From contig OZ244890.1 of the NCBI GenBank assembly GCA_965221455.1, forward strand, positions 1,922,001 through 1,986,000: 64,000 nucleotides of DNA. The letters run 5' to 3'. A program made the position numbers and the translations under genes. Below the pieces are notes generated by a model, which was not told where the DNA came from, ran no database searches, and was given only the letters and a program-made list of their open reading frames with translations. Shown piece after piece: positions 18,201 to 26,141 of the stretch (position 1 is its first letter; each line of letters opens with the position of its first letter). The DNA comes from SMWN01 sp965221455 (lineage in GTDB: Bacteria; Pseudomonadota; Gammaproteobacteria; Eutrophobiales; Eutrophobiaceae).

Positions 18201-20799
18201 GTTACCAAATCCCATACGCTAAACTGCGAAGTACAGAGGATAGCAAGTATCGCAAGTTGTCCTAGCGTTACCAAATCCCATACGCTAAACTTCACCATTG
18301 AAAGTGCCGCAGCCCGAAGGCGTTGTCCTAGCGTTACCAAATCCCATACGCTAAACTGCTCAAGTAGAACAGTTTTATAGTGCTCTTGTTGTCCTAGCGT
18401 TACCAAATCCCATACGCTAAACTATCAGGTGAGTATCACGAGGTTAGCGAACAGTTGTCCTAGCGTTACCAAATCCCATACGCTAAACTGATACACGTCA
18501 GGAATAAGAGGGGGAGTTAGTTGTCCTAGCGTTACCAAATCCCATACGCTAAACTATTAGTGTTTGATACTGATTCAGACGACGAGTTGTCCTAGCGTTA
18601 CCAAATCCCATACGCTAAACTACATCGAAACGCCACAAATGGTGCCCGTGAGTTGTCCTAGCGTTACCAAATCCCATACGCTAAACTTTTTGGAATTGAA
18701 CGTGAACGGTCATTAACGTTGTCCTAGCGTTACCAAATCCCATACGCTAAACTTCTGATTGTCCGTTTTCTTTTGTCCATACCGTTGTCCTAGCGTTACC
18801 AAATCCCATACGCTAAACTCGTAGTGTTTGAACAGCCACAGGCAGATGGGTTGTCCTAGCGTTACCAAATCCCATACGCTAAACTTAAGCGGTTCTTTTC
18901 GTCTGCGTCCGGGATGTTGTCCTAGCGTTACCAAATCCCATACGCTAAACTGAAGGTTACGACGGATATCGCTGGGTTGAAGTTGTCCTAGCGTTACCAA
19001 ATCCCATACGCTAAACTTCAGGGCTATATATCCAGCTTAGCGGGTGTGTTGTCCTAGCGTTACCAAATCCCATACGCTAAACTCTGACCGCCTTTACCCC
19101 ACATCCGCCCTGTGTTGTCCTAGCGTTACCAAATCCCATACGCTAAACTGACGTCTAACTCATACCAACCAAGCGGGTAGTTGTCCTAGCGTTACCAAAT
19201 CCCATACGCTAAACTGAGTAACGCCATCAGTCGTTAAACAAATATGTTGTCCTAGCGTTACCAAATCCCATACGCTAAACTCAAAGTTAGTTGCTCTTTA
19301 ATCATTAACCGGTTGTCCTAGCGTTACCAAATCCCATACGCTAAACTCCATTGGGAATACTTCCGCCCACGGGATGGGTTGTCCTAGCGTTACCAAATCC
19401 CATACGCTAAACTGATCAACCAACGGTGTGTACTGTCCGTTGTGTTGTCCTAGCGTTACCAAATCCCATACGCTAAACTTTTTTGGAATTGAACGTGAAC
19501 CGTCATGTCGTTGTCCTAGCGTTACCAAATCCCATACGCTAAACTTGGCTTTTTGGAATTGAACGTGAACCGTCAGTTGTCCTAGCGTTACCAAATCCCA
19601 TACGCTAAACTAGAAGACACTTTGTGAAGACTGAGGCAGCAGTTGTCCTAGCGTTACCAAATCCCATACGCTAAACTGATCTGTCCTGCGTGAGCGTCTC
19701 CCAATTGGTTGTCCTAGCGTTACCAAATCCCATACGCTAAACTTGAGGAGAATTATATAAACATACTAAGCAAGTTGTCCTAGCGTTACCAAATCCCATA
19801 CGCTAAACTTTTCGGGGGCTGGTTGCGTTGCAGCCTGCGGTTGTCCTAGCGTTACCAAATCCCATACGCTAAACTCGGAGAGCTGGGAGCGTGAACGGTC
19901 ATGCGGTTGTCCTAGCGTTACCAAATCCCATACGCTAAACTGAACAGGAGCAATGCGAATTGGGCAGAAGGGTTGTCCTAGCGTTACCAAATCCCATACG
20001 CTAAACTATTATCTCTGATGCCAAGCGGTCAATGTAGTTGTCCTAGCGTTACCAAATCCCATACGCTAAACTAGAATGCGATGTGAACCGTCATGGACGA
20101 ATGTTGTCCTAGCGTTACCAAATCCCATACGCTAAACTTGTCGTGTTTGAACAGTCACAGCCTGATGGGTTGTCCTAGCGTTACCAAATCCCATACGCTA
20201 AACTAGCAAAGAGACCGACCAACGAAGTAAATGCGTTGTCCTAGCGTTACCAAATCCCATACGCTAAACTGCAAAGAGTTTGCCTACTGGTCACGCTATC
20301 TGTTGTCCTAGCGTTACCAAATCCCATACGCTAAACTACGAATAGACGACGGTATTGGTAGAGTTCCGTTGTCCTAGCGTTACCAAATCCCATACGCTAA
20401 ACTTGAACCGTCATGAACGATCGAGGCAATCAGGTTGTCCTAGCGTTACCAAATCCCATACGCTAAACTGATACCTGTCTAATTAAGCAATGAATATGAG
20501 TTGTCCTAGCGTTACCAAATCCCATACGCTAAACTTTGAATACGGCACTGGCTTATCAGCGTCCAGTTGTCCTAGCGTTACCAAATCCCATACGCTAAAC
20601 TCGGCGCGATATGTTTGAAAAAGACTATGATGTTGTCCTAGCGTTACCAAATCCCATACGCTAAACTTATTTAATAGTCAAAAGCTGATGCCTTTGCGTT
20701 GTCCTAGCGTTACCAAATCCCATACGCTAAACTGGAAGGCGCGGTAGCGTCTTGTAAGATGATGTTGTCCTAGCGTTACCAAATCCCATACGCTAAACT
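12276..20799 (+). CRISPR. Type II-C CRISPR array, about 130 repeats / 129 spacers
   Basis: The 36-nt direct repeat begins GTTGTCCTAGCGTTACC and ends CATACGCTAAACT. Spacers are nearly all 30 nt, giving a 66-nt period; 29-nt spacers occur at 14292-14320, 15545-15573 and about 20008-20036, and a 31-nt spacer at 20271-20301. The repeat count is derived from coordinates (86 intervals to 17950, one truncated unit, 41 intervals from 18058 to 20764). Repeats are almost invariant. Exceptions are the first (cctGgcg at its seventh to tenth bases), the one ending at 14027 (last base A) and the truncated one at 18016. Orientation + is set by the tracrRNA anti-repeat and by the GTTGT start as in Neisseria repeats. 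Spacers at 12510 and 13302 are identical, and one spacer is present three times in a row from 16996. Many protein-like open frames across the array are repeat translations and are not genes. Confidence 0.99.
18016..18027 (+). repeat. Truncated CRISPR repeat (last 12 nt only)
   Basis: Between the full repeats at 17950 and 18058 only ATACGCTAAACT remains of a repeat, flanked by two 30-nt stretches. The 24 nt that would pair with the tracrRNA are gone. The upstream spacer (17986-18015) should therefore give no functional crRNA, while the downstream one keeps a full repeat. An alternative reading, in which GTTGCACCAGCG at 18004-18015 is a mutated repeat start, is less likely because that sequence belongs to a spacer family seen elsewhere in the array. 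Confidence 0.8.
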
Positions 20800-20802
20800 A
20801 GG

Positions 20803-20875
20803 ACACCTGTATCACCTTGTTTTTAATAAACTTTCTTACTCTAAGATAGAGAAGAAAGTTCGTTAAAACAGGTGT
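20803..20875. terminator. Long hairpin between array end and cas2 (candidate bidirectional terminator)
   Basis: ACACCTGT (20803-20810) is the complement of ACAGGTGT (20868-20875). Inside lies a long imperfect stem: about 20820-20837 pairs with 20852-20868, and CTCTA (20839-20843) pairs with TAGAG (20847-20851) around an AGA loop. The outer and inner arms share base 20868 and compete there. The structure overlaps the last codons of cas2 and begins 4 bases after the final repeat, exactly where array (+) and cas operon (-) transcription meet. T-rich and A-rich arms on both strands suit termination in both directions. It could instead be a leader element. Confidence 0.55.
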
Positions 20876-21204
20876 AGTTGTGATGGTTTTGCCGCATTTT
20901 TGAGCGGTGATCGAGAGTAAAATCGTTTCATATTGGCGAATTGTTTGTCAGTGATGGTCAGGATATCGACTTTACCGCCTGGTGGCAGGGAATATTGGAG
21001 TTGCCTGCCGATTGACTCGGCTTTTTCTCCTGATGCGCAGTATTTTGTGTATACCGAAAATTGTGACATCTCGAACCCATGGTCAAGCAAATTATTTCTG
21101 AACCCGGTCGCTTGTTTGCGCTCTTTCCTGGTGCCGACCGGCAAATCAAACATGACGAATAACCACATGATACGGTACGGGCTTAGCTCTTTTCGCCGTG
21201 TCAA
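20863..21204 (-). CDS. cas2: CRISPR-associated endonuclease Cas2
   Basis: Cas2 bridges two Cas1 dimers in the spacer-integration complex. The 113-residue protein has the ferredoxin-like start R-I-M-W-L-F-V-M-F-D-L-P with the conserved Asp20, and the F-S-V-Y-T-K-Y-C and V-D-I-L-T-I-T-D-K-Q-F motifs typical of type II Cas2. It overlaps cas1 by 4 bases. Its 3' end lies within the long hairpin next to the array. Confidence 0.96.
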   Translation of the reverse strand: MTRRKELSPYRIMWLFVMFDLPVGTRKERKQATGFRNNLLDHGFEMSQFSVYTKYCASGEKAESIGRQLQYSLPPGGKVDILTITDKQFANMKRFYSRSPLKNAAKPSQLHLF

Positions 21205-22106
21205 GGCATTGCCATATCCAGCGGTGCGGGCAGGGCGGGTAAAACAAAATGGTTGATTCCTCCGAGACAGTAATCGGCGAAGGCGCGGCTGGTTTTTACC
21301 GCCGCCAGCGACAGAGGGGAGGTTTCTGATCCCATGGGAACCAGTACGGAGGTAATCGCCGCCAATACGGTCTTGCTATCCGGCGACAGCATTTCGATTT
21401 CTTCACCGCTCATCCAGACCTTGTAATCCGCCAGGGGACGGAAGGGTTCAATAAGATCGTCAACCAGATTAAACGGGTTCTGCGGATTTTTGTGGTGAAT
21501 ACTAAAACTGGGATGTAGTCCGGCACCGACGACGCCACGTGCGATACAGGCACGCACGACTGCGTAAGTATAGTTGAGGGCGGCATTGAGTCCGGGGGCA
21601 TCACGATTGCGGCGAAAGTCCGGCCCGAAGAGTTCTTGCCAATAAGCGCGTGCTGCCTGTGCCTCGCAGTTTTCCGGATCCCCCGACTTTACCTTGTTGG
21701 CCAGCCGTAACAGGTGCTTATTGTCTTTGCCTGCCCGTTCCAGAAGATCGGCCTGATTACGGATCTTGGACTGAATGATTTTTTGCCATGCCCGTTTTCG
21801 TCTCGGTTCTGATAGAGATGCTTGCGCACGCATGACCTGAAACTGCCGGTTATAGCCCTGTATCGGGATTGTCCAACTGGTCGGTAGATAGTTTTGACCA
21901 CAGGTGACAATGGGTACATTGCGTTGTGCCAGGTGGTCCAGTAGATTGGTGGAGATGGTACAGCCCGGTACCGATATAATCACGGCGGCAATATCGTCCA
22001 GCGGTACCTGGCCTAATTTTTCGCCGTCATGGCGTACTTCCAGAAAGCCGCGTGATTTATTCAGCCAGTGGCCAGGGTCAGTAATTTCAACAATCTGCCC
22101 GACCAT
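21201..22106 (-). CDS. cas1: CRISPR-associated integrase Cas1 (type II)
   Basis: Cas1 integrates new spacers at the CRISPR leader. The 301-aa protein has the metal-binding Glu148 (D-P-E-N-C-E-A-Q-A-A-R-A-Y-W), the F-S-I-H-H-K-N-P-Q-N-P-F-N-L histidine motif at about 201-214 and the V-D-D-L-I-E-P-F-R-P acidic motif with Glu220, the pattern of type II Cas1. It starts 11 bases after the cas9 stop and overlaps cas2 by 4 bases, so cas9-cas1-cas2 form one operon. No csn2 or cas4 is present, which assigns subtype II-C. Confidence 0.97.
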   Translation of the reverse strand: MVGQIVEITDPGHWLNKSRGFLEVRHDGEKLGQVPLDDIAAVIISVPGCTISTNLLDHLAQRNVPIVTCGQNYLPTSWTIPIQGYNRQFQVMRAQASLSEPRRKRAWQKIIQSKIRNQADLLERAGKDNKHLLRLANKVKSGDPENCEAQAARAYWQELFGPDFRRNRDAPGLNAALNYTYAVVRACIARGVVGAGLHPSFSIHHKNPQNPFNLVDDLIEPFRPLADYKVWMSGEEIEMLSPDSKTVLAAITSVLVPMGSETSPLSLAAVKTSRAFADYCLGGINHFVLPALPAPLDMAMP

Positions 22107-22117
22107 GGTGCCTTGCT

Positions 22118-25100
22118 CTATTTTTTTCTATGGCGCGACTTGTGCCGTTTTTCATAGCTCACCTGCCCTGTTGCGCTGATACGGACCTTACGGGCATTCA
22201 AAGAACGCAAGTCATCGGCAGACCTTTGGAAGTATTTGAAATCGTCCTCTTTAGATCGATTACGCTTGTCCACATTAGCCTCATTAAGAGGGGCAAAAAA
22301 GGCTGATTGCTTAGCTTGGTCTGTCTTCTGCAAACGCATCAACCGCTTCGTGTCGTTCTCCTCAATTTCAATACATTCATCGATTTGCAGGCGCATGATA
22401 AGCCGTGCGGTTGGTTCAGGGCGAAAGGTGGTGCCGGGCTGAAAACCGGGCTGGTTGGCCTCAAAGTTTGAAATGACTACACCTTGCCATTCATCGGCCT
22501 TTTTATGCCCTTCGGGGAATGCATAGATTTCTATACCCCAATTGCTGTTGCCCTGATATCCTTTATAGATAGCCTTATTTTTGTCGCGGATGGGAATAGC
22601 TTGCTTCGGACCGAAACAACGCAAGTGACGGATCCCTTTTTCACGGGCAAGGGTTTGTATTCCCTCCAATCCTTTTTTGCCATCCGCAACGGCATCGTCG
22701 AAGGCACCTAGAAATCTGTCGCGTAACTCCTCATCGCGGATATTTTTGACTTGTTTCTGTTCTTTCAGGTAATCAATTGGACGACGAACAACTGTTTTCC
22801 ATTCGTTTTTATCTTCATTGACGGGTTGAATCAAGCCAAATGCTGTTTCATTATGAAGCTGACAGGTGGTGGTACGCCCGTCCAGTTTTTTCCGCTTCAC
22901 CTTATGCGAGACGATAATATCGCAGACCGTTGCTTTGACATCGTTGCGGAATCCATCCCATGGGTCAATAGCGCTTTTGTGATTTTCGGTTTTCGGGAAA
23001 ATACGCTCAAGTTTCAGTTTTTCCGCCTGATTGGCTGCTGTGGCGACCTTCTGTAAAATACTTTTGCTGGTCATGCCAATGACGATAGCATCAACCGCAT
23101 GGTGACGGTGGTCGTCGCGGTTTTTCTTTTTCGCTTTGTTTTGTTGCGGTTCTCCTGGCTGGTTGGCATCATCGTAATGTCCTGCTTCATCACGCGGTGT
23201 TTGCAGGATACTGTTCAGCCCCCAATGACCACGCAACAGCGAGGTGAGGCGACCGGTAAGCACATCAATCTTGTCAATATGGCAGATGCACTCCAGATAT
23301 TCACGCGTCAGCCGCCCGATATAGCGGGTGTCGTTCAGATGGCGCGGCGAGAATTCCGGATGCGGTATTCCATGCTCTTCGGCTATTTTCTTTTGTTTAT
23401 CGCTGAGTGAAGCAACGCCTTTATCCATGATCTGCTTGCCAATGGAGGCGATCTGCTTGCCAATGGAGGCAATGGTCTCATTGGTATTATCAATCATTTT
23501 TCGGGCGGCTTTTTCGATCTCCGCACTGTCACCCTCCCATATCTTTAAGGCATTTTCCTGAAACCGCCATTGTTTTGACCTGGGCAGGTTCTGGTAACGC
23601 TCAAAGATATCATTCCAGTGATAGCCGGACGGACTATCACCGAAGGCCTGAAAAGGGGTGTGTTGTCCTTTATCACGGTTTGCCTGGCGGGTGCAGATAA
23701 CCTTATTGGCTTTGCTGTCGTCCAGGGAAATGGAAAACGGGATGAGGTGTTCAATCTCAAATTGATCGCTGAACAGGTCGGCAATACCAATTTTTTTTCC
23801 GGTAAACGGGCATCGCTTATCCTGTTCCTCCCAGAGTTCCAGACGCAGGATATTGTCGCGATTGATCTCTTGTCCTTCTTCACGCAGAGTTTTTTTCCAT
23901 CCTTCATTCTTGTCCTGCCGTTCTTTTTGTTCTTTTTCTATCTCTCTGCGTCCTTCGGCACCGGTTGGCAGTTCCCGGCCCAATTCAATGGCGATAGAAG
24001 CGGGGTGACCGAATCGGTCAATCAACTCATTGACGACCAGGCGGATTTGATTCAATGCGATATGCACGGTGGGATTGGTGATACCTCCCCAGTATTTCAA
24101 ATCATTATGCCGGTCTTTTTCCTTGCGGCTACCGGGGATAATATGGCTTCCATCCTGAAATACTTCTCCGTAGTAACGCAGGTATTCATCCGGCTCAAAC
24201 TTACCTTCATCGGTTTTTTTGCGTCGCATCGGGTCTTGAAAATCCGCGACTTCCTTTGCCACTTCAGAGGCAGCATCTGATTGCATGAGGAGGATGGTTC
24301 TGATTTCACCGGTTACGGGATCAATCTGTTCGATCCCGTCACGCATTTTCTCCAGCATCAAGCGGGCGGCTTTTAATGACACATTGGCCGTGCCGTCAAC
24401 CAACCGGGCATTCATACAGTTTCTGGCGATATGTTCATCCAACTGATATTGCGACATGAGGCGTTTCATGACGGTTCCATCATCTAACTCATCATCCAGA
24501 ATAATCTCGATAAACCCATCCTGTTTTTCCAAAGGCCATTGATACCATTCCGGTCCGATGCAATCCTCATGTTGCATCACGCTGGACGTCAGATTGCCAT
24601 CAAAGCCCTTGCGTTTCGGGGTTTCAAAATTAAAGACGATGTCACCTTCCACGATTTCGTATTTCTTGAGGCATGTTTTCATATTGCCCCACACCACCAG
24701 CCCGTTTTTTGTCGTCGGGCGTTCCAGCAGTTCAATGATTGCATCGCGGGCTTCGGGATATTCTCTCAGGCAATGCCGTCCTTCAGCTGTTGCCCATTCC
24801 AGACTATTCACTTCCTGATACATTCGGTAACGCTGAAAACCCGGCATGGCGCGAAAGGTGCGTTTTTCGTTGTTGATATAGCTACATTGTCCGCGTTCCT
24901 GTGGTTTTAGCGGGTGTTGAGTGAAAATTACCTTGTGGATAGTTTCCTTCAGAGCATCCGTCATCAGTGTGCGGTGATGTTGGGCCTGGACCGTCCATAT
25001 TTTGCTGAATTCGTCTTGATACATTTCCCGGTTAGGGTAGACGTCATACAGCTTTCCATCATCTCCCGCGCCCGGCCGGGCACGGGTGGGTTTGTTTTGT

Positions 25101-25852
25101 TGATAGCGTTCATACAGAAAGCGACCGAAGGTCAAGTCGTTTTGGCGCTGTAGTTTGTTTAATGCTTCTACACGCGCCTGGGCTTCATCTTGTCGCGCCT
25201 GCTTTTTTTCTTCCTTTGACAGTTCTTTGTAATCTTCCCTGGATAGCGGTTCGTCAATTAGCGCCATATCCTGCAACAGATTGCGTACTGAACCGGAAAC
25301 TTTGCCGCTTGTCGTTTCTTCGCTTTTGTCTTTGCGGTTGCTCTGAAATCCCCGGCGTTGATTCAGATGAAACAGGGCGCGGCCAATCAGATATTCCGGT
25401 TTTACATCTACCGTATTCAATACCTTGTTAGCCGCATCGGGCTGAGCTTCTTTATCTTGACCGGTTTTGGTACGGGTTTTGAGATCAGTCAGGATATTCT
25501 GTGCCGTTTCTGTCAGCAGGCGGGCACGCAGTTCCAGCGGATTGAGTACTTGCAAAGCCCTGCGTGTGTCTTCGTCTCCGGGAAATAAGCCAGCGGTTGT
25601 CAGTGCGTCTAACAAATAGGTCCGGCGTTGGATATAGCGGTCACGGCGACGGCGTGCCGAGCGTGCCTCGCGTCGTGTGGCAGCCAGGGTGGCTTTGGAT
25701 TTTGGATCCCGCCCGTCCGAAAAAATCCGCGACCCTGCTGTCGTAATGTTCAGAGGCTTGCCTCTTTCATCAGTCTCAATCACACTCCAGCCGAGGGAGT
25801 TTGTTCCAACATCCAATCCCAGACGATAATGCCCTGGATGATTATTTTTCAT
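22118..25852 (-). CDS. cas9: CRISPR-associated nuclease Cas9 (subtype II-C)
   Basis: Cas9 is the crRNA:tracrRNA-guided double-strand DNA nuclease. All catalytic motifs are present in the 1,244-aa protein: RuvC-I L-G-L-D-V-G-T-N-S-L-G-W-S with Asp14; RuvC-II S-I-A-I-E-L-G-R-E-L with Glu623; HNH F-E-I-E-H-L-I-P-F-S with His702, then D-D-S-K-A-N-K-V-I; and RuvC-III H-R-H-H-A-V-D-A with His917/His918 and Asp921. The bridge helix is Arg-rich (R-R-E-A-R-S-A-R-R-R-R-D-R-Y). Residues from about 950 on should form the PAM-reading domain. It is longer than most II-C Cas9 proteins I know of. The C-terminus is very basic (R-H-K-S-R-H-R-K-K). The start follows AAGGAGTCGTTTT; a second copy of this ribosome-binding site and ATG lies 19 bases upstream in another frame. 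Confidence 0.98.
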   Translation of the reverse strand: MKNNHPGHYRLGLDVGTNSLGWSVIETDERGKPLNITTAGSRIFSDGRDPKSKATLAATRREARSARRRRDRYIQRRTYLLDALTTAGLFPGDEDTRRALQVLNPLELRARLLTETAQNILTDLKTRTKTGQDKEAQPDAANKVLNTVDVKPEYLIGRALFHLNQRRGFQSNRKDKSEETTSGKVSGSVRNLLQDMALIDEPLSREDYKELSKEEKKQARQDEAQARVEALNKLQRQNDLTFGRFLYERYQQNKPTRARPGAGDDGKLYDVYPNREMYQDEFSKIWTVQAQHHRTLMTDALKETIHKVIFTQHPLKPQERGQCSYINNEKRTFRAMPGFQRYRMYQEVNSLEWATAEGRHCLREYPEARDAIIELLERPTTKNGLVVWGNMKTCLKKYEIVEGDIVFNFETPKRKGFDGNLTSSVMQHEDCIGPEWYQWPLEKQDGFIEIILDDELDDGTVMKRLMSQYQLDEHIARNCMNARLVDGTANVSLKAARLMLEKMRDGIEQIDPVTGEIRTILLMQSDAASEVAKEVADFQDPMRRKKTDEGKFEPDEYLRYYGEVFQDGSHIIPGSRKEKDRHNDLKYWGGITNPTVHIALNQIRLVVNELIDRFGHPASIAIELGRELPTGAEGRREIEKEQKERQDKNEGWKKTLREEGQEINRDNILRLELWEEQDKRCPFTGKKIGIADLFSDQFEIEHLIPFSISLDDSKANKVICTRQANRDKGQHTPFQAFGDSPSGYHWNDIFERYQNLPRSKQWRFQENALKIWEGDSAEIEKAARKMIDNTNETIASIGKQIASIGKQIMDKGVASLSDKQKKIAEEHGIPHPEFSPRHLNDTRYIGRLTREYLECICHIDKIDVLTGRLTSLLRGHWGLNSILQTPRDEAGHYDDANQPGEPQQNKAKKKNRDDHRHHAVDAIVIGMTSKSILQKVATAANQAEKLKLERIFPKTENHKSAIDPWDGFRNDVKATVCDIIVSHKVKRKKLDGRTTTCQLHNETAFGLIQPVNEDKNEWKTVVRRPIDYLKEQKQVKNIRDEELRDRFLGAFDDAVADGKKGLEGIQTLAREKGIRHLRCFGPKQAIPIRDKNKAIYKGYQGNSNWGIEIYAFPEGHKKADEWQGVVISNFEANQPGFQPGTTFRPEPTARLIMRLQIDECIEIEENDTKRLMRLQKTDQAKQSAFFAPLNEANVDKRNRSKEDDFKYFQRSADDLRSLNARKVRISATGQVSYEKRHKSRHRKK

Positions 25853-25871
25853 AAAACGACTCCTTTTTCAT
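25842..25871 (-). promoter_or_regulatory. Upstream 9-codon ORF and duplicated RBS/start before cas9
   Basis: A 19-bp unit containing AGGAGTCGTTTTATGAAAA is tandemly repeated just before cas9. The upstream copy starts a frame encoding MKKESFYEK whose TAA stop lies inside the first codons of cas9, overlapping its start in a different frame (shift of one base). This could couple or limit cas9 translation. It is seen directly; the effect is inferred. Confidence 0.6.
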
Positions 25872-25891
25872 AAAACGACTCCTTTCTGATG

Positions 25892-25921
25892 TTGATTATT
25901 GTATAGGTTATATAATATAAT
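25892..25921 (+). promoter_or_regulatory. Candidate tracrRNA promoter
   Basis: TTGATT (25892-25897) and TATAAT (25916-25921) are spaced by 18 bases, a good sigma70 match on the + strand, ending about 25 bases before the anti-repeat. On the opposite strand TACAAT (complement of 25898-25903) could be the -10 of the cas9 operon, so divergent promoters probably overlap here. Confidence 0.55.
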
Positions 25922-25927
25922 GGAATC

Positions 25928-26021
25928 AGCTAGCAACGAAATTGTGGGATTTGGTAACGCTAGGATTAACAAGTAAGAATTTGCAACATTAGTAAGGCTG
26001 GCCTACGGGCTGGCCTTTTTT
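25928..26021 (+). ncRNA. tracrRNA
   Basis: The anti-repeat GGGATTTGGTAACGCTAGGA (25946-25965) is perfectly complementary to 20 nt of the CRISPR repeat; TTAAC then follows where the repeat complement has CAAC. A tail of about 25 nt leads to a terminator stem, AAGGCTGGCC (25994-26003) with GGCTGGCCTT (26008-26017), loop TACG, ending in a T-run to 26021. Two G-U pairs in the stem exist only in the + strand RNA, which fixes the direction. The RNA would pair with the first 24 nt of each repeat, be cut by RNase III or act unprocessed, and load Cas9. The start is estimated from the promoter. Confidence 0.88.
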
Positions 26022-26141
26022 AATTCCCGATATGTTCGGAATTTTTCAAAATGACATTTTCCAGTCCCTGTGCTTCCGCACGGGAATGGCGGTGGTTCTT
26101 ACCGCACATATCGCAGGTGTGCCGTAGTGAGTTCTTGGCCT

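Noticed and set aside
12442..19990. Many short proteins with repeating FSVWDLVTLGQ or CPSVTKSHTLN
   Set aside because: They are translations of the 36-nt CRISPR repeat; the 66-nt period is divisible by three, so frames stay open through several units.
20800..26021. Subtype II-A or II-B assignment
   Set aside because: No csn2 or cas4 is present, and the repeat and layout resemble Neisseria II-C.
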